The notes under the pieces were generated by a model. The model was not told the origin of the DNA, made no database searches, and worked only from the letters and a program-made list of their open reading frames with translations. 16,118 nt of DNA from JBDRHL01 sp043816955 (GTDB taxonomy: Bacteria > Planctomycetota > Phycisphaerae > Sedimentisphaerales > CAYZTY01): the NCBI GenBank assembly GCA_043816955.1, contig JBDRHL010000012.1, positions 1-16,118 of the forward strand, given 5' to 3'. The translations under genes and the position numbers were made by a program. Each line of letters begins with the position of its first letter. Position 1 is the first letter of the stretch. Shown here piece after piece: positions 1-6,902 of this stretch.

Positions 1-201
1 AAGCTCGATATTTTCTACTACAGGATTATCAACATTAATAACTTGAACCTGGCCGTTGTCACTCCAGATTGCGTGGCTGTTGCCGATCTTGGTTAATTGC
101 TCAGAAACTCCTAAGGAAATTGGACACAAAACCAGCAGGACCCCAAGCACTAACAAAAACACTGTGAAAATCTTATTGTCTTTTTTGCAGAACATGCTCA
201 T
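1..201 (-). CDS. Secreted protein of unknown function, N-terminal fragment (runs off the left edge)
   Basis: The first 67 codons of a minus-strand gene are visible and the frame is open to the window edge. The N-terminus has two lysines (residues 6-7), then a hydrophobic stretch at about residues 11-33 and a likely signal-peptidase site shortly after, giving a mature start near SEQLTKIGNSHAIWSDNG. A cysteine sits in the hydrophobic core (LVLC), but the residue before it is Leu, so a classical lipobox is not met. A purine-rich ribosome site (AAGGAAGGG on the minus strand) lies directly upstream. An ATG two codons further in is an alternative start with better spacing. The gene is preceded by a 215-base leader and the operator-bearing promoter at 425-453, so it is probably co-regulated with the sugar operons. 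The visible part is too short to name a family; an exported sugar-active or binding protein is a guess from context. Confidence 0.72.
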   Translation of the reverse strand, partial: MSMFCKKDNKIFTVFLLVLGVLLVLCPISLGVSEQLTKIGNSHAIWSDNGQVQVINVDNPVVENIEL

Positions 202-424
202 AATCCCTTCCTTTGCTTTCTTATCCACCAGTTTTTGGCTCGAAAGACACAAAGAATTTTGCACAAAACTCAAAACGAGTAAAAGCGACCAAAGCTGCTG
301 CACTTTTTCAAAGCACTTTCGAAGCCTGGCACCACCACTATGCTTGCCCCGGCACAATCACGGACAATTATCCAGGTTTTTTCACACATCCGGATTCCAC
401 TGCACCACCTGGCCATTATTGTGC

Positions 425-453
425 CTTATACAATCGTTTGCCTAAAATGTCAA
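425..453 (-). promoter_or_regulatory. Minus-strand sigma70-type promoter with operator in the spacer
   Basis: On the minus strand there is a perfect -35 box TTGACA (453-448), a 17-base spacer and a -10 box TATAAG (430-425). The spacer and -10 hold the near-palindrome TAGGCAAACGATTGTATA (427-444). The 15 bases at 426-440 recur exactly at 15361-15375, and the TGTCAAG that contains the -35 box recurs at the same 22-base offset. Transcription would start near 418 and read into the secreted-protein gene at 201. A repressor bound here would cover the spacer and -10 box. Confidence 0.75.
427..444. promoter_or_regulatory. Operator copy 1 (palindrome with a central CG)
   Basis: The plus strand reads TATACAATCGTTTGCCTA. 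Around the central CG the half-sites are TATACAATC and, read in reverse complement, TAGGCAAAC. It matches the copy at 15362-15379 at 16 of 18 positions, both differences lying in the outer part of one arm. Central-CG palindromes of this length are typical of LacI-family and some GntR-family operators; the regulator itself is not in the window. Confidence 0.65.
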
Positions 454-493
454 GGCAAAAATTATTCTGCCTATGAATATCTCCAGACACGAA

Positions 494-536
494 AGAACTG
501 GACATACTTTGGCTTGTTCTCGTCTGTCCAAGTTCT
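494..536. repeat. Imperfect inverted repeat with 11/12-base arms
   Basis: AGAACTGGACA (494-504) is complementary to TGTCCAAGTTCT (525-536) apart from one bulged base, with a 20-base centre. It lies just upstream of the minus-strand promoter at 425-453. It could be a split binding site for a dimeric or looping regulator, or a remnant of a mobile element end. No run of T follows, so a rho-independent terminator is unlikely. Confidence 0.5.
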
Positions 537-662
537 AGATAGCAGTCTTGTATTGTCTCCTCCCCAGATGAGGCGTTACTTCCTGACCCGGAGCCTGGTA
601 GCCTTCGAGCAGCATGAGCAACATAGCACAAACCTGCAACCATTTACGGGTATGATAGACGG

Positions 663-691
663 GGCATCCTGTATCTGATACGAGTAATGCC
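663..691. repeat. Nested dyad-symmetric element
   Basis: The outer arms GGCAT (663-667) and ATGCC (687-691) enclose the perfect 11-base palindrome GTATCTGATAC (671-681). The one-base centre of the inner palindrome suits a DNA-binding dimer better than an RNA hairpin. No neighbouring gene assigns it a role. Confidence 0.35.
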
Positions 692-747
692 ATTATGAAA
701 AAAACTCAAACGTCGTTGCACAAAGTTAATCTGCGTCCAGCAAGATT

Positions 748-765
748 TATACAAACGCTATACAA
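748..765. promoter_or_regulatory. Operator-like half-site upstream of the plus-strand operon
   Basis: TATACAAAC (748-756) equals the consensus half-site of the operators at 427-444 and 15362-15379. The central CG and the following TATACAA form a direct rather than inverted arrangement. No good -35/-10 pair surrounds it. It may be an auxiliary site for the same regulator, or chance. Confidence 0.3.
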
Positions 766-843
766 AAGAATGCAAAATGTGCCCGGTACAAATTTGTCCT
801 GACGAAACGAAAGCCAACCAATCAAAAAATCTCAAACAAAAGC

Positions 844-872
844 TTGACAACCTCTACCACGGGATGTACTCT
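844..872 (+). promoter_or_regulatory. Candidate promoter of the plus-strand operon, with a degenerate operator
   Basis: A perfect TTGACA (844-849) is followed after 17 bases by TACTCT (867-872), a poor -10 box. Aligned from base 843 with the minus-operon promoter read from 15389, 21 of 31 positions agree, including the unbroken run CTTGACAACCT and the TGTA on the right side of the operator. The palindrome itself is largely lost. It either evolved from the same ancestral promoter with a weaker operator or is a chance resemblance. Transcription would begin near 880, about 55 bases before the first gene. Confidence 0.45.
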
Positions 873-935
873 TTGCTACATGCTGGGGGGCAATGACTAT
901 TGGAAGTATGTGAAGTTAAATGAGAGATTCTGTTC

Positions 936-1322
936 ATGACAGATATTGCTAAAAAAGCCACACAGATTGCCATTATTGTTATCGGTTTCGCCCTAGCTGT
1001 TACAATTACCGCATTTAATTTGAGCTCTTCCAAAGACACTTCCCTCTACAAGGGTAACCTATGGATAAAGTGCACAAATGAGAATTGTTCGGCGGAATAC
1101 CAAATAAGCGCCGACGAATGGCGTAAGTTGATGCCCGGCCCAGGGGCGAATGAAAACACCCCTTTTAGATGTAAAAAATGTGGCCAGGCAACGGCGTGCC
1201 TGGCTGAAAAATGTGAGGAATGCGGAGCCGTTTTCATCCCAGCTTTTGAAAGTCGCTATTATGAGCAAGTTATGAGATGTCCAAATTGTGGCCATTGCAA
1301 CTATCAGGAGCCGAACCAGTAA
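936..1322 (+). CDS. Membrane-anchored zinc-ribbon protein
   Basis: This is a 128-residue protein with one N-terminal transmembrane helix (about residues 9-29) and a Cys-rich remainder. Cysteines occur at 46, 51, 79, 82, 88, 93, 96, 115, 118 and 121, including three CxxC knuckles (79/82, 93/96, 115/118) that could build one or two zinc ribbons. The short basic N-terminus suggests that the soluble part may face the periplasm, but this is not certain. It is the first gene of the plus-strand operon, about 30-65 bases before the TPR gene. No enzymatic motif is visible. I do not recognise a named family; small anchored zinc-ribbon proteins are usually annotated as hypothetical. A GAGAG nine bases before the ATG is a modest ribosome site. 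Confidence 0.72.
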   Translation: MTDIAKKATQIAIIVIGFALAVTITAFNLSSSKDTSLYKGNLWIKCTNENCSAEYQISADEWRKLMPGPGANENTPFRCKKCGQATACLAEKCEECGAVFIPAFESRYYEQVMRCPNCGHCNYQEPNQ

Positions 1323-1387
1323 CGCCACTGACAACAAGAATAACCACCGCATCCATGAAAGCACTCGCAAAAACAATATTCTCTGGA

Positions 1388-2242
1388 ATGAGAAGGTCAT
1401 TGAAAGACTTAATAGTTGTTATTTGCAGGATTCTAACTGCGACAGTCCTATTTATCGGTACTGCTTCGACCCAGGCTGCTCTACTTGACAGCATCGATAA
1501 GGGCTTTGACGCTTACTGTGAGGGTGATTTTACACTGGCCCGCCGAATTGTCAAAAAACATCTTGACCAGCCTTGGGGGCGTTTTGTTTTTTACATCTGT
1601 CAAATTCATGACACAAGAAACCAAAACATTGCTGAAGGACTTACAGGCCTTAAGAAACTATTTGACGATGAAACTCTGGACAAAGAGATTCGTGCTGAGG
1701 CCGGGATGGCTTATGCCAGGGTGATTCAGATTTTTCAGATTCGAAAACAGTACCTGGAATATGACAACGTTCAGGTTGAAAGTCTTTTTCGAAACATAAT
1801 AAAACTTGCTCCGCGCAGTAAAACCGCGACATTCGCAGCTGTTTACATTGCTGAATCCTTATTCACTAAGTACCTGAAAAATTCCGACGGAGAGGCCGCA
1901 AAACAAGCTTTTGCTTTCATAGAGGATTTTTTGGCCAGCTACGAGGGTCCTACTGAGAATACTGTCCTGGTTCATCTCTACCTTGAGACATTTTATATTG
2001 AGGTATTCCGGGATTATGGTAGATCTGTTGAGCATCTAAAAAAAGCTTACGAATTAGGCATAACCAATGAAACTGAAAAACGCAGGATTCTTTTTAGACT
2101 GGGTAGAATTTATGATGCCAGACTACATGATACAACAACGGCCAAAGCATATTACGAAGAATTTCTCAAATTATATCCTTATGCTTTTGAAGCGTTTGTC
2201 ATTGAGGGCTACCTCAATGAACTGAATGAACATAATAAATAA
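1388..2242 (+). CDS. Exported TPR-like repeat protein, paralogue of the gene at 11133-11999
   Basis: From this start the protein has 284 residues: a signal peptide (basic MRRSLK, a hydrophobic stretch to about residue 27, then an AxA-like site near STQAA), followed by an all-helical region with TPR-like spacing. One example is the C-terminal segment with ILFRLGRIYD, AKAYYEEFLKLYP and the closing NEHNK. The frame is open from 1277 and another ATG lies at 1355. I chose 1388 because it matches the 288-residue paralogue in length and gives a compact signal peptide; no start has a strong ribosome site. The stop lies three bases before the solute-binding-protein start, and the GAACATAATAAATAA around it is identical at the paralogous junction. 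The constant pairing suggests a periplasmic partner of the solute-binding protein, but its role is unknown. Confidence 0.75.
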   Translation: MRRSLKDLIVVICRILTATVLFIGTASTQAALLDSIDKGFDAYCEGDFTLARRIVKKHLDQPWGRFVFYICQIHDTRNQNIAEGLTGLKKLFDDETLDKEIRAEAGMAYARVIQIFQIRKQYLEYDNVQVESLFRNIIKLAPRSKTATFAAVYIAESLFTKYLKNSDGEAAKQAFAFIEDFLASYEGPTENTVLVHLYLETFYIEVFRDYGRSVEHLKKAYELGITNETEKRRILFRLGRIYDARLHDTTTAKAYYEEFLKLYPYAFEAFVIEGYLNELNEHNK

Positions 2243-2245
2243 ACT

Positions 2246-3904
2246 ATGGCCCGAAATACAACGACATATATAGGTAGTCTCAGTTCCAGCTTCAGGTTTA
2301 TTAGCATCGCCTTTGTAGCTTTGTTCTATCTGATTTCTGTTGCATACATATACTTTGCCGGTCCGGACAAGAGCAAGCTGGATCCTGAGGCAAAAATTAT
2401 TACAGTGGCGCATTGGAACCTGGAGGACGGCTATCGGGAGGGCCTTGAAGAGTTAATAAATCGTTTTGAGCAGCTCAAAGCCGGACAGGGCCAAAAGGTG
2501 AAAGTCATTCAGACCACAGTCCCGGAGAGAGGATACCTGCAATGGTTCATGACTCAGCTTATCGGCGGGGCCCCTGCAGACATTCTACAATTACACGGTC
2601 ATCAATGGGTATACAAGGAGTATATTTATCCTCTCTCCGAATACGTTGGAAAGGAAAATCCTTTTAACAGGGATACCCCGTTGGAAGGGATGAGTTGGAA
2701 GGACTCGTTTGTCGATGGAATGTTAGCTTCTGCCCATCTGACCGCCCAATATGCCGACTATTTCTGCGTTGGGACCTGCTTCCATGTCTATCGTCTTTTT
2801 GTAAATCTTGACCTTCTCGAGGAAACAACCGGCAGCAGAAAGATGCCTGAGTATCTGGCTGAGTGGCTCGAAATCTGTGAAAAGGTCAAAGAATACGCTC
2901 AAAAAACCAAAAAAATTATCATACCGATTGGAATTCACAGTGTTCAAAAATCTCCGATAAACTATTTTCTTGACTTTTACTTTAGCCAAGTTGCCGGAGA
3001 CCTGACCGACAATGTTGCCAGGTTTTGTACGTCTAACCCGGACATAGATGAAGCACTTGAAAGGATATTTAACGATCCTAATTTCGCCGAGCAGCTACTG
3101 GCCCCTGTTGGTATTGTAAAAGAGCTGGGACAATACTTCTGTGAGGGTTTCTCCACTATGGACGCCGAGCAATCTAAATTTCTTTTCTATTCGGGAAAGA
3201 CGGTTTTCTACCCTGAGTTCAGCGTTTTTGGCTACTCAATTGTAAACAATTGTCCCTTCGAGGTTGGCATTATTCCTGTACCGTCGATTGGATACAACCA
3301 TAAGTATTCGAAGTATTTTACCGGTAAGGTAGCCGAACATGCTGCCTCCGACTTGATGTACGGAATCCCCAAGGCCACAAAACATTTTGATTTGGCCCTA
3401 GAGTTTCTGCAATTTATGACATCTTACGAAGGAAATCAACTGCTAATGGGGAGCTGCAAATGGCCGCCAGCGGTCAAAAAAGCCAAGTTCGAAGGAATTC
3501 TTAAATCATTTCGACCTGAAAAGGGGCAACATTTGAGGGTAATCGGCCTGCCGTGGAGAACACAGCTGTACGTGGCTTCAGATATGAAAATGCGAGCAAC
3601 GCTTGAAGATACCATTACCAAAAATATCGACAACCCGACTGAGTTCTTCATGGAACGTTTTCGGCAGCGGAAGAATTTACTTATAAGTGAATGCGCCGAG
3701 ATTGAACAGGAGCATTATCGTGCGAATATGGAGAGAGAATTGCAGCGACTGCAGTTTTCCGTCGGTCTGTTGTCCAAAAACCGCTCAGACAAAGAAATGG
3801 AAACTCTTCGCATGCAAAGCAAGGCAATTGCTGAGTCCTATCCCGAGGTAGTAAGGCGGTATATTGTATATCTCAATTACATAGACCAGGTAAAAAAAAT
3901 GTGA
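2246..3904 (+). CDS. Anchored ABC sugar solute-binding protein (family 1 type), diverged paralogue
   Basis: At 552 residues this is longer than the usual 400-450 for extracellular sugar-binding proteins. A single uncleaved-looking helix at about residues 18-37 replaces a lipobox. The mature part starts in the canonical way (ITVAHWNLEDGYREGLEELI then NRFEQL), with a first-lobe segment around WFMTQLIGGAPADI and a second-lobe helix around FDLALEFLQFMTSYEGNQL. About 100 charged, helical residues extend the C-terminus. It aligns along its whole length with the protein at 9470-11125. The canonical EGTW segment present there near residue 323 reads EFSVF here (from base 3215), so ligand contacts have probably changed. 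No permease follows in this operon. It may share the permeases of the opposing operon, act as a sensor, or be losing function. Confidence 0.86.
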   Translation: MARNTTTYIGSLSSSFRFISIAFVALFYLISVAYIYFAGPDKSKLDPEAKIITVAHWNLEDGYREGLEELINRFEQLKAGQGQKVKVIQTTVPERGYLQWFMTQLIGGAPADILQLHGHQWVYKEYIYPLSEYVGKENPFNRDTPLEGMSWKDSFVDGMLASAHLTAQYADYFCVGTCFHVYRLFVNLDLLEETTGSRKMPEYLAEWLEICEKVKEYAQKTKKIIIPIGIHSVQKSPINYFLDFYFSQVAGDLTDNVARFCTSNPDIDEALERIFNDPNFAEQLLAPVGIVKELGQYFCEGFSTMDAEQSKFLFYSGKTVFYPEFSVFGYSIVNNCPFEVGIIPVPSIGYNHKYSKYFTGKVAEHAASDLMYGIPKATKHFDLALEFLQFMTSYEGNQLLMGSCKWPPAVKKAKFEGILKSFRPEKGQHLRVIGLPWRTQLYVASDMKMRATLEDTITKNIDNPTEFFMERFRQRKNLLISECAEIEQEHYRANMERELQRLQFSVGLLSKNRSDKEMETLRMQSKAIAESYPEVVRRYIVYLNYIDQVKKM

Positions 3905-3930
3905 AGACTTAACTATAAAGTAGGCGTTCT

Positions 3931-4713
3931 ATGTACGAAGGAACATTACTAAAAAGCAAATTGCAGGCAGGCCAAATCTGCCTTGGCACATGGATCAACT
4001 TTACTGATCCGACTGTGGCCGAATTATTGACGGAATCGAGCTTCGATTTTTTTATCATTGATTCCGAACACTCGGCGATGGACATCGAATCGGTCCAGTT
4101 GAATATTATGGCTACTAAGGGCACACAGGTAGCCCCCATGGTAAGAGTGCCATGGAACGACCCCGTGCTGATTAAACGCGTTCTGGACTCCGGTGCAGCG
4201 GGAGTGTTGGTACCACTGGTGCGCACAGCTAATGACGTTCGCAACGCTATTTCAGCCTGTATGTATCCACCGAGAGGTAACCGCGGTTTTGGACCGCGCA
4301 GGCCGGCAAGCTATGAGCGGCACTTTAATAAATACATTGAAACTGCAAATGATAATATTATTGTATGGGCACAGATTGAACATATCGACGCAGTTAACAA
4401 TATTGAGCAAATTGTTCAGGTTCCCGGCCTCAGTGGTGTGTTTGTCGGCTCTTGCGACCTGTCCGGCTCGATGGGCCTATTAGGGCAAACCAGTCACGCG
4501 GATGTGCTTGGTGCAATTGATAAAGTGATCGCTTCAGCTAAAGCCGCAAACATACCAACAGGCATAGCTGGCCCAGCCAAACCGGAACTTGCCAATCAAT
4601 GGCTCGAGAAGGGAATCCAGTTCATAACTCTCGGCGGTGACCAAGGGTATCTGGTACATGCCAGTCAGCAGGCAGTCAATGGTCTGAAAAAACTGCGCGA
4701 AGAAAAAAAATGA
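3931..4713 (+). CDS. HpcH/HpaI family aldolase (2-keto-3-deoxy sugar-acid type)
   Basis: This 260-residue class II aldolase belongs to the family of HpaI, GarL and RhmA, which cleave 2-keto-3-deoxy acids to pyruvate and an aldehyde using a divalent metal. Visible hallmarks are the acid-base histidine in IIDSEH (His47), Arg72 in PMVRVP, the metal ligands Glu150 in WAQIEH and Asp176 in VFVGSCDLSGSMG, and the glycine-rich GPRRP segment near residues 121-125. Length is normal for the family. It follows the solute-binding-protein gene after 26 bases and precedes three oxidoreductase or hydrolase genes, so it plausibly supplies the carbon-carbon cleavage step of a non-phosphorylating sugar-acid route. 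The actual substrate cannot be read from sequence. It probably acts in the cytoplasm. Confidence 0.9.
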   Translation: MYEGTLLKSKLQAGQICLGTWINFTDPTVAELLTESSFDFFIIDSEHSAMDIESVQLNIMATKGTQVAPMVRVPWNDPVLIKRVLDSGAAGVLVPLVRTANDVRNAISACMYPPRGNRGFGPRRPASYERHFNKYIETANDNIIVWAQIEHIDAVNNIEQIVQVPGLSGVFVGSCDLSGSMGLLGQTSHADVLGAIDKVIASAKAANIPTGIAGPAKPELANQWLEKGIQFITLGGDQGYLVHASQQAVNGLKKLREEKK

Positions 4714-4754
4714 GAAGCGATATGGGAACAAAACAGAAATGAGGAGTTCCTCTA

Positions 4755-5804
4755 ATGGCGAATATGATGAAATCGCTTGTGCTCGAGCGCCCCAACAAAT
4801 TGGTCTTGATAGAGCGGCCCATACCGGAGCCCAGACCCGGCGAAGTGCTGATCCGCGTTAAATCCGCCGGTATTTGTCATACGGACTTTATTGCTTTGAG
4901 GGGTGATTTTCCTGGATGCAAATATCCGACAGTTCTCGGCCATGAGTTCAGCGGAATTGTCGAAAAATGTGGGCAAGGAGTTTTGAAACTACGACCAAAC
5001 GACCGCGTAGTGTGCATGGGCTTTGGTTTCTGCAGGACGTGCAAATATTGCCGTCGTGGTCTTGAAAACGCCTGCAAAAATATCTCCGTGATACCTTTTC
5101 ACATGGATGGTGCTTACCAGCAAATGGTTTGCTTGCCCGCTGCCATGGTTTTTTGTTTTGATGAGTCACTCAGTTTCAACAAAGCTGCGCTCACTGAACC
5201 TGCTTCCAATGGCTACGCAGCGGTAGATCGTGCAAATCTCTACCCGGGCGAACATGTTGTTATCATAGGTCCCGGCCCCATAGGGCTTTTGGCTGTCGCT
5301 GCAGCTGACCTAAAATCTCCAGCGAGCCTGATCCTGCTCGGCACAAGGGCTGAGCGACTACAAATGGGCACAAGATTGGGAGCAACGCATACTGTCAACG
5401 TCCTCGAAACGGACCCGTATGAGGTGGTAATGGATATCTCCGATGGCCATGGTGCCGATGTGGTAATTCTGTGTGCTGGCACAGAAACCGCATGGGAGTT
5501 TTCCGGAAGAGTTTTGGCAAAGTACGGAAGAGTAATCGTCGAATCGCTGCCCGATAGAGCGGATTCCAAATGGCCTGTGGCCGTATTCGATTTTACCGCC
5601 AAGCATATTAGCTATCTGGGAGTAAGCGCCTATACAGCCTGTCAGTTTCGCGCAACTTTAGATCTAATGCAGGCAAAAAAAATTGACGTCATGTCGCTGA
5701 TCACGCACACCTTCAGCCTCGATGATTATGCCGATGCTTTTGAAACTTGCGCTGAGCGCACAGGCGGAGCGGTCAAGGTCGTTATCGAAATCGCCAAAGA
5801 ATAA
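4755..5804 (+). CDS. Zinc-dependent medium-chain alcohol/polyol dehydrogenase
   Basis: This 349-residue enzyme is of the sorbitol/threonine dehydrogenase type and oxidises a secondary alcohol with NAD(P). Catalytic zinc ligands are Cys41 (GICHTD) and His63-Glu64 (GHEFSG). The structural zinc site is complete with Cys93, Cys96, Cys99 and Cys107. The Rossmann fingerprint GPGPIG lies near residues 171-176. A strong GAGGAG ribosome site (4741-4746) sits eight bases before the ATG; a second in-frame ATG four codons in is less well placed. It lies 41 bases after the aldolase gene. In this operon it is a candidate for oxidising a sugar, sugar alcohol or sugar acid at one hydroxyl. Galactitol, threonine or idonate dehydrogenase activity cannot be told apart here. 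Confidence 0.9.
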   Translation: MANMMKSLVLERPNKLVLIERPIPEPRPGEVLIRVKSAGICHTDFIALRGDFPGCKYPTVLGHEFSGIVEKCGQGVLKLRPNDRVVCMGFGFCRTCKYCRRGLENACKNISVIPFHMDGAYQQMVCLPAAMVFCFDESLSFNKAALTEPASNGYAAVDRANLYPGEHVVIIGPGPIGLLAVAAADLKSPASLILLGTRAERLQMGTRLGATHTVNVLETDPYEVVMDISDGHGADVVILCAGTETAWEFSGRVLAKYGRVIVESLPDRADSKWPVAVFDFTAKHISYLGVSAYTACQFRATLDLMQAKKIDVMSLITHTFSLDDYADAFETCAERTGGAVKVVIEIAKE

Positions 5805-5819
5805 TTCCAGAGGACAAGA

Positions 5820-6821
5820 ATGACAGTAAGATTCAAAGTTGTGCTAATCGCCAATGATGACCATCCGATACCAGAATGGGTAAGCAAGAAGTTCGAGCAG
5901 ACCGATATCGATTTTGTATATCATCAGTGTTATGGACGGGAAGATTTGGAAAAATGCGCGACCGACGCCGATGTACTCTGGCTTATGTCCAGCCGAAAAG
6001 GGCTGGTATTAGAAGAAAACATGTACATATTCAAAAATGCACGTGCTATTATTAAATGCGGCTCAGGCACCGATAACATAGACCACGATGCCTGTACCAA
6101 ACGCGGCATAATTGTCGCGCATACACCCGATGATCCGACCGATTGTACGAGTGACCATTTTATCGCGATGTTATTCACCGCCGTCCGGCAAACCGCACGC
6201 CAGGACCGCCTTGTGCGGCGGGGAATATGGAGCGTTCACGCAGCAATGCCGATAGGCCCTCTCACAGGAGCTGATCTTGGCCTTATTGGTTTTGGTCGGA
6301 TTGGAAAAATGATTGCCCTCAAACTCTCTGGTTTCCGAATGAATATTCGTGTATTCGATCCGTTTGTCGATTCTGCCACTATCGAAGCCGCTGGCTGTGT
6401 AAAAATGGAACTTGCGCAGTTACTCAAAGAATCGCAATATGTCCTGCTCGCATGTCTATTGACGGAAGAAACAAGAGGAATTCTTGGGGAAAAAGAACTC
6501 AAGCAGATGCGCTCCGATGCTGTACTTGTCAATGTGGCAAGAGCCGGTCTTGTCGACGAAAAGGCATTGATTAAGGCTCTAAGGGAGAACTGGTTCAAGG
6601 CCGCTGCATTTGATGTTCTAGAAAGCCATCCACTGCAGCCTGGCGATGAATTCCTTGAACTGGAAAACATCAATTTTACGCCCCATTTGGGCGGCTATGC
6701 GTATAATTATCCTAACTCGCTTTTCATAACTTGTGTGAATGAGATCATCGGCATGTCTAAAATGCAGCTTCCCAAGTGGATAGCGAATAAAGGCGTCGTA
6801 CTGAAACGGAACATAACATAG
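5820..6821 (+). CDS. D-isomer-specific 2-hydroxyacid dehydrogenase
   Basis: This 333-residue NAD(P)-dependent enzyme is related to phosphoglycerate and glyoxylate/hydroxypyruvate reductases and interconverts a D-2-hydroxyacid and its 2-oxoacid. The nucleotide-binding motif GFGRIG starts at Gly157. The catalytic triad is intact: Arg241 (NVARAG), Glu268 (DVLES) and His289 (TPHLGG). It lacks the C-terminal ACT domain of biosynthetic SerA, which favours a catabolic role. AGAGGA (5809-5814) lies five bases before the ATG, and the gap to the dehydrogenase upstream is 15 bases, so the two are co-translated. It may reduce the aldehyde-derived or keto-acid product of the aldolase step, such as hydroxypyruvate or tartronate semialdehyde. 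That assignment is inference. Confidence 0.89.
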   Translation: MTVRFKVVLIANDDHPIPEWVSKKFEQTDIDFVYHQCYGREDLEKCATDADVLWLMSSRKGLVLEENMYIFKNARAIIKCGSGTDNIDHDACTKRGIIVAHTPDDPTDCTSDHFIAMLFTAVRQTARQDRLVRRGIWSVHAAMPIGPLTGADLGLIGFGRIGKMIALKLSGFRMNIRVFDPFVDSATIEAAGCVKMELAQLLKESQYVLLACLLTEETRGILGEKELKQMRSDAVLVNVARAGLVDEKALIKALRENWFKAAAFDVLESHPLQPGDEFLELENINFTPHLGGYAYNYPNSLFITCVNEIIGMSKMQLPKWIANKGVVLKRNIT

Positions 6822-6902
6822 CCTGACAGTCCCAATAAACTAACAAGAATCGCGTTACTAACAGCTTTGAATATTTGAAATTCCGGTGGGAAAAGAATAA
6901 AG

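Larger units (their letters stand above)
454..843. other. Gene-poor interval between divergent transcription units
   Basis: No convincing gene is present. The interval holds a bulged inverted repeat (494-536), a nested dyad (663-691) and an operator half-site (748-765). One plus-strand frame stays open from 699 to 896 and encodes several cysteines, but it has no usable start near its beginning and no ribosome site, and it overlaps the promoter candidate at 844-872. I therefore do not call it a gene. Confidence 0.5.

Noticed and set aside
56..678. Several overlapping plus-strand and minus-strand open frames in the left region
   Set aside because: They lack ribosome sites and show no coding character. 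They overlap a clear minus-strand signal peptide gene, its leader and its promoter.
695..802. Small plus-strand frame beginning MKKTQTSLHKVNLRPARF
   Set aside because: There is no ribosome site before the ATG, it is very short, and no recognisable motif is present. It also overlaps the half-site and an alternative frame.
699..896. Plus-strand open frame with five cysteines (for example KECKMCPVQICPDE)
   Set aside because: It has no start codon near its beginning and no ribosome site, only an internal ATG, and its end overlaps the promoter candidate. A stop-free run of this length is not rare.
1277..1387. Upstream extension of the TPR gene to the ATG at 1277
   Set aside because: It would overlap the zinc-ribbon gene and put a long non-hydrophobic stretch before the signal peptide, unlike the paralogue.
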